NCBI GenBank assembly: GCA_949130495.1
Contig: OX422218.1
Span: 45,594,823-45,658,822 of the forward strand
Reading direction: 5' to 3'
From: Sambucus nigra
Lineage: Eukaryota; Streptophyta; Magnoliopsida; Dipsacales; Adoxaceae
DNA: 64,000 bases
Under the pieces are notes generated by a model that had not been told where the DNA came from, did not search any database, and worked only from the letters and a program-made list of their open reading frames with translations. Made by a program: the position numbers and the translations under genes. Below, piece after piece: positions 10,953 through 19,129 of the stretch. Every line of letters begins with the position of its first letter. The first letter of the stretch is position 1.

Positions 10953-11533
10953 CCTGTAAGACTAAGAAACAGTAAACAACTGAAGGTGTGATGGAAACAC
11001 TCCACCCTTCACTTTTTATACTTGAGAATCCTCACAAGAGACACAATCCCTGTAGAAATCGGAGGGAATCCTTCCCCACAAGGTACAAAAGTCTGAAGAG
11101 GGCACAAATCAAAAGCTTTTAATTGATGGGACTGGACTTGACTGCCGATAAGCAGGACAAGGTTCTTGCCGATCGACAACCCTCCATTTTTGGAAATTTT
11201 CCTTTTTTATCTCTTATCAAAATCAGATGCCCAATAAAAATAAATTGATATTCTCAATATAATTTCTAAAATCCTTTTCCATCCTTATAAAATTTCTCAT
11301 TTTTAACATTCCTTCAAAATCCCAAAAATATTTATTTTTACGGTCTCAGCAGCAAAGTAAAAAGCGCATGAGCATTCATTCATCATTAACAAAAGATAAT
11401 AAAAAAATCCCATTGCATTGCATATATATTTGTTCCTTGTGCTACATCAATTTTGCAGGAAATTGAAAAAAGCAAAAAAACAACGGGACTCAGCCTGAAC
11501 CCGCATTCTCTCTCACCTACCCTTCACCTCTCT
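10953..11533. other. Spacer between the two antisense genes
   Basis: No gene is seen. This spacer would hold the promoter of the DUF7745-like gene and the 3' end of the PMD gene. It includes a TATA-like box on the minus strand and a block at 11,141-11,185 (ACTGCCGATAAGCAGG then TTGCCGATCGACAA) that aligns, in the same orientation, with the sequence just upstream of the LTR TATA box at 16,909-16,955. The middle (11,190-11,440) is AT-rich. Confidence 0.5.
11013..11020 (-). promoter_or_regulatory. TATA-like box of the antisense DUF7745-like gene
   Basis: The minus strand reads TATAAAAA (within CAAGTATAAAAAGTGAAGGG), 61 bp upstream of the ATG at 10952. This is a good distance for a plant core promoter with a leader of about 30 bases. 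Evidence is sequence and position only. Confidence 0.45.
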
Positions 11534-13602
11534 CTAAGATCTTCCACCCCTGTGACATGCTCTCTTTCCCCTCTGGCGAGACAACGCACCACTACTACCC
11601 GGGCCAGAGTCCTCCCCGAACGAAGTAGAAGGCCCCAAACAAGAAGGAGCCGAGATCGCATCCCAAATATGGGTAGTCATCGAAGAAATCCAATCTCTAA
11701 TGTCCCTCAGCCAAGTGGTCGACACCCGAACTTGCTGCAAGTAAAAGGCAAAATCAATATCAAAGAGGGATCGAAACATAAAAGGAACCAAAAAGAGCAA
11801 GAAGGTATACCGCAGGACGAAGGACCTCCTCTGTCAAACCCAACTCCTACGAATCCATCGCATGAGGACGGTGTAACATAGGCACCATCCCACCATTAGC
11901 TCATCGAATGTTGTACGAAGGAGTGTGCAATCGTACGAAATGAACCTCTAAATCCGTCGCCGCCACCGGACCACCGCCGCTATGGGAAGACCCCACCGCC
12001 TGACTCGAACCCACAGGAGGGAAAGGCAAGGCATCATATATGAAGGACACCATCAACCATCTCATCACAAAGTCCATATAATCATACGGTGCAGCCGTAT
12101 CACTGTACAACAGGTAGGACTCGTAGATCATCGCCGCGATCCTCACATCCTCCGACAGCAGCCGCTCCCGCCTCATAGACATAGGAGGCTGCGCAGGTGG
12201 CACCACCACCTCCTCCTCAGCAATCTTCCTAACAATTTGCTCCCCCAGATACCAGGAATGGCCAAACTCATGCGCCAGCAAACGCCTCATCTGCGCGTTC
12301 ACCTCGGTCGCCCCGTATCCTGAATGGTTGTCCCCTATGGATAAAAGGTACCTGAAAATCCCCGGCAGGCATAAGTCAATACAAAATCAGAACATGCCAA
12401 AAACAAAGGCTAAAAAGGAAAGAGTCTTACCCTACCACTGGTTAGGCCATTCAAGACCTGATGCACCGCCTCCAGAGAGAGAGATCCTTTCGACTGCCGA
12501 TTGGCCTTCCGCCATCGATACAACCGGCAAAAGTCCCCAATGGTATCATCCTTCAGAGCAATCAATGGGGTATTGCACCCAATCACCTCATAGAACCACT
12601 TCTGCCAAAGACAGGAATTCACAATAAAAAATAGACGCATAAGGAAAATGCGAATGCATGAAAAGAAAATACGCAAAATTAAAGGATACCTCGAGGAGAT
12701 ACTTGGCTCCAGTAAAAGTTTACCGGCAGCACCGGTTGAATGCATCCAAAGAAAAATAGAGGGTCGCCAAAGTCAGGCTCCCCCAAGCATAGAGAGGGAT
12801 GTTCGAAAACATCCTCAAATACGACAAGAACCACAAATGGACGACATCGCTACTCGAGGCCACCATAAAGCCTCCCAGCATCAGAAAAATGAATAATCGG
12901 TCCATCTGCCTCATCTGCAGCCCGTCCTCCACATCAACCATCCTCCTCAGCAGAACATCCTTCAAAAAGGACAATCAGATGGAATCCCCAGAAACTATCC
13001 TCCCTACGTCACCGAGCGTCGCCCTCACGAACTCCGGCCTCACCCGTAAAGAGCGATCCACCTCTATCTGATCCCCATCGCAATCCAGCCCCAGTAGCTG
13101 CTGCATGTCTATGGGACTCATGGTCATCTCCCCAAAACTGAAATGGAAGGTGTGGGTAGTATCCCACCATCTCTCCCCCAAAGCGCACAAGACCGCTGTC
13201 GATCAAGGCGTCTCATCCAGCACAGACGCCAACCTCCCAAAACCTGCTGATGATACCACCCAACGCACCACGAGTGGAAGATGATCCCAGACATACTTAA
13301 GCCCCATCGTCCCGCGGGCACGCATGTTCTTCAAAGAGATATCAAACTGTCAAAAGAAGAAACCTTATCAAAATTCAAGGAAGAAAGAAAAAATCACCAA
13401 AAAGAGAATAATGCCAAAGGTCAGGTTACTTACATAACCGCCAGGGTTCACCACCCTCGAGGAGCAATGACGCGACGGCTCCCGTAGCAAGGTCCGCTCA
13501 TCCGCAACAGGCTCGAATGAGTCAAAGGAGTTCTCACTCCCCACAGCAAGAGGCGCCCTGTCCCTCCACTCCACGTTTGCACAATCATCAACAGCCAACC
13601 AT
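11534..13602 (-). pseudogene. Plant mobile domain (PMD, aminotransferase-like) gene with introns, antisense in Tat
   Basis: Minus-strand exons can be traced: about 13,602-13,434, 13,346-12,690, 12,601-12,431 and 12,351 onward. Introns of 87, 88 and 79 bp have donors GTAAGT, GTATCC and GTAAGA and acceptors GACAG, GGCAG and TTCAG. Exons 1 to 3 join in one frame. PMD marks: GLKYVWDHLPLVVRWV, then THTFHFSFGEMTMSPIDMQQ with LLGLDCDGD, the hallmark block, then MDRLFIFLMLGGFMVASSS and WGSLTLATLYFSLDAFNRCC. Stops inside exon 2 (TGA, TGA, TAA) each fit C-to-T on this strand. Exon 4 (MRRLLAHEFGHSWYLGEQIV) is one base out of frame with exon 3. A Ser/Gly-rich tail continues to about 11,534 in broken frames. 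Start not certain: no in-frame ATG was found at the head of exon 1. PMD proteins of the MAIN/MAIL1 family act in plant silencing and meristem upkeep; the transposon copies have unknown roles. Confidence 0.8.
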
Positions 13603-13677
13603 TACCTATGTACTGCAGTGCTCACAAGCCATTTCTTAGAGATCGGAATGCTAGAACGATTTGTAGAGGAAAATCGC

Positions 13678-13708
<31 letters not shown>

Positions 13709-13709
13709 A
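13678..13709. repeat. (AAAG)n microsatellite in PMD leader
   Basis: About eight AAAG units. On the minus strand this is a CTTT-rich stretch between the TATA-like box and the first PMD exon, that is, in the presumed 5' leader. Confidence 0.8.
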
Positions 13710-13736
13710 GCTGTGAAAAATGAGGGGAATTCGCCC

Positions 13737-13744
13737 CCTTTATA
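13737..13744 (-). promoter_or_regulatory. TATA-like box of the antisense PMD gene
   Basis: The minus strand reads CCATATAAAGGGGGCG, a TATAAAGG core, about 135 bp upstream of the first recognisable PMD exon. A GCCGATCGACAA motif lies 20 to 30 bp further upstream (13,763-13,774 on the plus strand). Confidence 0.4.
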
Positions 13745-14349
13745 TGGGATGCTAAGCGTCATGCCGATCGACAATGACCACCACCCACCAATCAGTACTG
13801 TCTCCTTACCTTCCAGAGGAAGTCTAAAAGTTTGTGCCACTACCGAATGGCACCCTTTGAACCGTGCTGACCGGCACCCCCTTAAAATTTTGTAAAAAAT
13901 TCCCAGAAAATACCAAAAAATCCGAAAAAATCCTCAAAAAATTGCTAGAAATCCTGAAAAGGATTTTAAACATTTTCACCAAGAAAATTTCACACTCCCT
14001 GAAGCGAAATCCCCATTTCCCCAGCGGAACTCTCAAAAACCAAGTGAAACTCCTCCCGGCAACGTCCCCGGAGGATCTTTAAGGATCACCTCCTATCCGC
14101 CAAAGGTCTTAAAATACGTCCAATCCCTCGACCACCTAATCACTTCCGCAGTGAAGTTTACGGCATCAAACTTGCCTTTCCTTCACGAAATCCCTAAAAT
14201 CACAAACGCTTCCCCAGCAATCAGCTCCCCAGCTCAACACAACATCACAAGGTAATTTCCCCAGCGAAACTCCAGAAAGTCATTTTCAAAGTCTCCAAAA
14301 GACACTCCACTTTTTCCCCATCTCATTCCCCAGCGGAGCCCAAAATCCA
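13745..14349. other. Tat 3' untranslated region, no gene
   Basis: From about 13,880 to 14,340 this is A- and C-rich sequence with many CCCCAGCG(G/A)A and AAAATCC fragments. It has only weak internal repetition and no coding signal. It leads directly into the tandem array. Confidence 0.5.
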
Positions 14350-15632
14350 ATATATATCCTCTCTTAGGTCAGAATTGACTTCGGTCTTGGATCGTCACCA
14401 TAGTTAGGTCAGAATTGACCTCGGTCCTCGGTCGTCACCTCTCTTAGGTCAAAATTGACCTCGATCTTGGATCGTCACCTTAGTTAGGTTAGAATTGACA
14501 TCGGTCCTCGGTCGTCACCACTCTTAGGTCAGAATTGACCTCGGTCTTGGATCGTCATCATAGTTAGGTCAGAATTGACCTCGATCCTCAGTCATCACCT
14601 CTCTTAGGTCAGAATTGACCTCGGTCTTAGATCATCACCATAGTTAGGTCAGAGTTGACCACAATCCTCGGTCATCACCTCTCTTAGCTCAGAATTGACC
14701 TCGGTCTTGGATCGTCACCTTAGTTAGGTCAGAATTGACCTCGATCCTCAGTCATCACCTCTCAGGTCAGAATTGACCTCGGTCTTGGATTGTCACCTTA
14801 GTTAGGTCAGAATTGACCTTGGTCCTCGATCGTCACCTCTCTTAGGTCAGAATTGACCCTGGTCTTGGATCATCACCATAGTTAGGTCAAAATTAACTTC
14901 GGTCCTTGGTCATCACCTCTTTTAGGTCAGAATTGATCTCGGTCTTGGATCATCACCATAGTTAGGTCATAATTGACCTCAATCCTCGGTCGTCACCTCT
15001 TTTAGCTCAGAATTGACCTCGGTCCTGGATCATCACCTTAGTTAGGTCGGAATTGACCTCGGTCCTCGGTCGTCAGCTCTTTTAGGTCAAAATTGACCTC
15101 GGTCCTGGATCGTCATCTGAGTTAGGTCAGAATTGACCTCGGTCCTCGGTCATCACCTCTTTTAGGTCAGAATTGACCTCAGTCTTGGATCGTCACCTTA
15201 GTTGGGTCAGAATTGACCTCAGCCCTCGGTTGTCACCTCTTTTAGGTTAGAATTGACCTCGGACTTGGATCGTCACCTTAGTTAGGTCAGAATTGACCTC
15301 GATCCTCGGTCGTCACCTCTTTTAGGTCAGAATTGACCTCGGTCTTGGATCATCACATTAGTTAGGTCAGAATTGACCTCGATCCTTGGTCGTCACCTCT
15401 TTTAGGTCAGAATTGAACTCGATCTTGGATCGTCACATTAGGTTAGAATTGACCTCGGTCCTCGGTCGTCACCTCTCTTAGGTTAGAATTGACCTCGGTC
15501 TTGGATTATCACCTTAGTTAGGTCAAAATTGACCTTGGTCTTTGGTCGTCACCTCTTTTAGGTCAGAATTGACCTCGATCCTTAGTCCTCACCTCTTTTA
15601 GGTCAGAATTGACCTCGGTCTTGGATTGTCAC
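14350..15632. repeat. ~80-bp higher-order tandem array of two alternating ~40-bp units
   Basis: About 32 copies of a 40-bp unit each begin TTAGGTCAGAATTGACCTCGG. Two types alternate: type A continues TCTTGGATCGTCACC and T(A/T)AGT, type B continues TCCTCGGTCGTCACC and TCT(C/T)T. The alternation gives a higher-order period near 80 bp repeated about 16 times. Each unit contains GGTCA-GAAT-TGACC, an inverted repeat with a 4-bp centre. Tandem repeats between coding region and 3' LTR are known for Tat/Ogre elements and can seed satellites. Confidence 0.9.
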
Positions 15633-16075
15633 CTAATGCCCATAGAATCGGCTTCGACCTGCAGAATTGGTCATCTCAACTTAATCCCTCAGAATCGACT
15701 TCGACCCACAGAATTGGTCATCTCTACTTAAGCCCTCAGAATTGGCTTCGACCCACAGAATTAGTAATCATCTCTACTTAAGCCCTCAGAATTGGCTTCG
15801 ACCCGCAGAATTGGTCATCTCTACGTAAGCCCTCCGAATTGGCTTCGACCCACAGAATTGGTCATCTCCAGTTAAGCCCTCAAAATTGGCTTTGACCCGC
15901 AGAATTGGTCATCTCAACTTATTCCCACAGAATTGGCTTTGACCCGCAGAATTGGTCATCTCAACTTATTCCCACAGAATTGGCTTCGACCCAGAGAATT
16001 GGTCATCCTCACTCCCTTAGGTCCTCAGAATCGACCTCGACCCCTGAATTGGTTATCCTCCCTCAAAAGCATCAT
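15633..16075. repeat. Second tandem array, ~47-bp unit
   Basis: Eight or nine imperfect units of the type CAGAATTGGCTTCGACCC, then CAGAATTGGTCATCTC, then a short C-rich end. The units share the CAGAATTG core with the preceding array and may have arisen from it. The array ends about 50 bp before the polypurine tract. A plus-strand reading frame crosses it only because of the repeat. Confidence 0.85.
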
Positions 16076-16118
16076 GTGGTGTCTATTCGACGTCTATCAT
16101 TCATTCCAAACTCACCCG

Positions 16119-16129
16119 TCGAGGGGCTT
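16119..16129 (+). promoter_or_regulatory. Polypurine-tract-like sequence before the Tat LTR
   Basis: GTCGAGGGGCTT immediately precedes TGTAGACATCC. A G-rich tract followed by TGTAGACA is the usual junction of the plus-strand primer and the 3' LTR in Tat elements (recalled pattern). It fixes the left edge of the LTR at 16,130. Confidence 0.6.
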
Positions 16130-16257
16130 TGTAGACATCCCATTCTGTTACCCCCTAAAATCTCCTTAGATCCCTAGCACCTCCCCTCATCACTACAGAT
16201 CCAGTTCATTCCTCGAGTACTGACCTAGAAGCCATCGGGCACTTCCAAACCCTATTT

Positions 16258-16900
16258 GACCAAAAGTCAAACTCTTCAGCTCGACCGAGAGTGAATGAAT
16301 CTTCGAAGGGAATTGAAACCCCTTTCTAACGGTCCGTCCCGTGCACGATTCCGACCTACCATGCGGACGAACGACCCATTTCCCCTGAAACTCAATCAGG
16401 AGGCCACCGGATGCTCCCGGGCTCCATTTGACCGAGGTCAGCTCTTCAGCTCGACCAAGAATGAATGAATCTTCGAAGGGAACTGAAACCCCTTTCCAAT
16501 GATCCACTCCGTGAGTGATTCTTACTTACGGTATGGACGAATGATTCGTTTGACTCCGAAAGAACACTGAATGCTTCTAGGGCCCAGTTGACCAAAGTCA
16601 ACTCCCTGAATAGGATTAAACTCTTTGGAATGTTTAAGTACATCTCCTAACCTTTCCAGCGCTCCACCCCGTGCACAATTCGGACTTACCATGCGGACGA
16701 ACAATCCGTTTGCGTCCGACGATTCCCCGTCCAATGGACTGAAAAATTCTTTCGAGCCATATTTGACCTAGAGACAACTCCTGAACCTGGGAGCAGTCCA
16801 AGGACTTTCGAAGGTCTCTGAATTACCTTTCCAACGGTCCACCCCTTGCACAATTCTGATCAACGGTTAGCGTTTCGCGACCGATTTTCCAAAAAGGCCT
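16258..16900. repeat. Four ~170-bp imperfect repeats in LTR U3
   Basis: Units start with TTGACC(A/G)AAGTCA-like sequence near 16,258, 16,430, 16,587 and 16,766. Each contains CGAAGG, then ACCCCTTTCCAACGGTCC, then GTGCACAATTC and CATGCGGACGAA. Such U3 repeats often behave as enhancer-like blocks. Related sequence appears at about 31,140-31,260. Confidence 0.7.
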
Positions 16901-16957
16901 GAAAGATACTGCCAAACGACAGGAACAGGGCTATGACGATCGACAATTCCCTGGGCC

Positions 16958-16967
16958 TATAAAAAGG
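16958..16967 (+). promoter_or_regulatory. TATA box of the Tat LTR
   Basis: TATAAAAAGG lies 12 bp after TGACGATCGACAA. Transcription would be expected to begin near 16,990, which sets the U3/R border there. Confidence 0.6.
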
Positions 16968-18001
16968 AGGCCTGACCTCACTTGTAAGGGGAGCCTAGAT
17001 CTGATAGATATCACTCTCAGCAAACCCCGAAAACCTCTCTCGAAGTCAGCGTGATTTCCACACCCAAATCCCTTTTTATCATCCTTTTCATCAAACTTGG
17101 AGAATTCACTACCCTCCATCATCATCCAAGTCTAAGGGCTGCTCTCCAACATTCAAGATCTCCAAGAAGGGCCAATTTTCTCAACTTTCTCCTTAAATTC
17201 GCAATAACTTATTTTATTACCTTGCGCTTTCATTATCTTATCTCACACATCCTAATATAGTTTTTATTTAGTATTATTGCACATCTCTTAATTTCATATA
17301 AATAAAAACCCAAAAAAATAAGAAAAAAAGAGGGTTTTTCTCATAAATTCCAAACGGGAATTCTCACACTTTTCTTACACTTCTCTCCCAACTAAAACAC
17401 TTTTTCTACACACACACACAAATAAGAGAATCTCCGGTTGGATTTATGGGATAAACCCCACCCCTCATTTTATATGCGAACTACGTGGACTTTGATGCCT
17501 CTATAGGCTGCGTAGGCATCTCGGGGTAAAACTCGAGATTCGAGTCCTATTTTTACTTTTCCTCTAATTTTCTATTTTCTCTAAACTCCATTCTCTTATA
17601 CTATATATATACATATATTTGTTATTAAGGGCGTATTATTCCATATATTTTATCGTTCCCTCATAACAATTAACGTAGTGATGATCGCCTAAATCCTATT
17701 TTCTAATACTTTTATACCTTCCTACGGACGACTCACTTTACCTCTTCCATGGTACAAGTCGATGATTCCTATCTCCACTATATATACACATGCACACATA
17801 TCACGGGGAAAATAAAGGAAAATAGCAAAAACCCATGAGAGACCGAAAGTGCAGAATGGGTGCCTAACACATTCACATTTCGTAACTTAGCCTCCGGACC
17901 CTTTTCGAATCACTTTGGTTTCGTATGCACCAGTATGTCTTGGGATGCTGTCCTTCGGGATGGCTTCCCTTGTTCTTTTCTCTGTTTTGAGTAAAATAGA
18001 T

Positions 18002-18180
18002 TGGCGACTCTAATCTCTCTACATTTTTCACCTCACCTCAAATGATGCCAGCCGAAGCGCTCCCGAGAAGGACGCACGGGACCCAAGGATCCTCACTCTC
18101 GCGCGACCCACCCGCCGCGAGGATCGGGATCCGGGAGGGGATGGCCACAGGGTGATTTTTGGCAGACGAGGGAACGTAAC
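18002..18180 (+). other. Primer-binding-site-like sequence and leader after the Tat LTR
   Basis: TGGCGACTCTAATCTCTC starts one or two bases after the LTR. TGGCGACTC is the start of the primer site I recall for many Tat/Ogre elements. A GC-rich stretch follows (GACCCACCCGCCGCGAGG) and then GGTGATTTTTGGCAGACG, which look like element leader. A related TTTGGCGACAATTGGG occurs again at 18,266. No gag follows, so any second element was lost beyond this point. Confidence 0.5.
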
Positions 18181-18381
18181 AACTTGTAAAAAATCTAACT
18201 GGAAGGTCTGAATGATGAACAACCTTCCAAAAAAAGATAGCCCCAATCAAAATCGTTAAAGAATTTGGCGACAATTGGGAAGGGTTAAGGTTTATGTGTG
18301 AGAGTATGGCTCTGATAATTGGGTGGATGGGAAGAAGAAACCCATCTTTAACATCTGCTTGTAAACACAGATTTTACCCTC

Positions 18382-19071
18382 TCAACCATCGAAGTCCCTT
18401 TCATCCTTCAGAGGTTTCCTCAAGATGATGGGTGCGTCAATAAAGTACAGGTGTCTGAAGACTAGATGGTCGTACTCATTTATAGTACTTTCATACTCTA
18501 CAGCCATAGAGGTATCAAGTTCACTTTCTTCATCATCATCACTATCCCCAACGACTTTGGCGTGGGTACTCGTAGGGGCCCCACCAGGAAACCTCTTGGC
18601 AAACTCAACATCGGTGGTGGCCGATAGAGGAATGGCATCAATAGGAGGGGGAATTACTACACTGGGACCTAAGATTTCTATGGAAGGAGATCTACGCGAA
18701 GTGTTAGCATCTCTATGGGACAAGGCACGGCTCAAAACCTCGGCGTCCTCCGAAACCCCATTTTGCCTAGGGGAGCAATCCATAACCTCTTGAAAAGAGT
18801 CTACGGACTCAGCAATCTCGGAGGTGAACATAAGGTCTGAAGAAGCTGACTCATACATTGGTACAGGAAAATCAGGAACCTCGGTAGGCTCAGCAGTCTC
18901 AGCGGGCTCAGGGTATATGACCTTCAAGGGTGGAGGAAAGATTGGTCTGAGGGGAAAGGCCTCAGCCCTACGAGCCTCCTCCTGGGCTAACTCTATTTGT
19001 CTAATCTTTTCAAAGGTCTTATCACGTAGTGATGGAAACTCTCTGATAATTTTATACAAAGGTCTGAGCAT
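18382..19071 (-). CDS. Unrecognised acidic 229-aa ORF
   Basis: An uninterrupted frame starts with ATG at 19071 and ends with TGA. The first 45 residues are basic and helical (IREFPSLRDKTFEKIRQIE), followed by a proline-rich piece (LRPIFPPPLKVIYPEPAE), a long Ser/Glu-rich stretch, IPPPIDAIPLSATTDVEF, an acidic block DSDDDEESELD and a C-terminal HLYFIDAPIILRKP. I do not recognise the family. An open frame this long without a repeat to explain it is unusual among the stop-ridden elements around it. The sequence before the ATG (CCTGTTTTCCCTTTTAG) resembles an intron 3' end, so it may be one exon. It could be an antisense gene of the second Tat body, as the PMD gene is, or a host fragment. Confidence 0.4.
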   Translation of the reverse strand: MLRPLYKIIREFPSLRDKTFEKIRQIELAQEEARRAEAFPLRPIFPPPLKVIYPEPAETAEPTEVPDFPVPMYESASSDLMFTSEIAESVDSFQEVMDCSPRQNGVSEDAEVLSRALSHRDANTSRRSPSIEILGPSVVIPPPIDAIPLSATTDVEFAKRFPGGAPTSTHAKVVGDSDDDEESELDTSMAVEYESTINEYDHLVFRHLYFIDAPIILRKPLKDERDFDG

Positions 19072-19129
19072 TCGGCAGACGACACTACACTTAAAGAGTT
19101 CAAACTAAAAGGGAAAACAGGAAAATAAT

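Larger units (their letters stand above)
722..18000 (+). mobile_element. Ty3/Gypsy Tat-lineage LTR retrotransposon, rearranged
   Basis: The order is leader, gag, protease, G-patch-like linker, reverse transcriptase, RNase H, archaeal-type RNase H, integrase, two antisense genes, tandem repeats, polypurine tract, LTR. The second RNase H between the first and the integrase is diagnostic of the Tat lineage (Ogre, Retand and relatives). No 5' LTR or primer site is visible left of gag, so the left end is truncated or lies outside the window. The left limit given is approximate. The coding region carries many stops but few frameshifts. The right LTR is followed by a primer-site-like sequence, suggesting a rearranged or tandem structure. 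Confidence 0.85.
16130..18000 (+). repeat. Tat LTR (~1.87 kb)
   Basis: It starts TGTAGACATCCC after a polypurine-like tract. U3 holds about four ~170-bp repeats and a TATA box. The R/U5 part contains GAACTACGTGGACTTTGATG and a CTGCGTAGGCATC stretch (17,477-17,520), typical of Tat LTRs. It ends just before TTGGCGACTCT at 18,001. The right edge is uncertain by several bases because no clear CA end remains. Polypurine tract on the left and primer site on the right mean it served both as a 3' and a 5' LTR. Confidence 0.75.

Noticed and set aside
14350..16075. Regular repeat array resembling a CRISPR array
   Set aside because: Units are contiguous and degenerate without unique spacers, and lie in a plant retrotransposon 3' region. 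They are tandem repeats.
18382..19071. Calling the 229-codon frame a PMD tail or Tat gag
   Set aside because: Neither the PMD hallmark block nor gag motifs are present; similarity is limited to Ser/Glu-rich composition.
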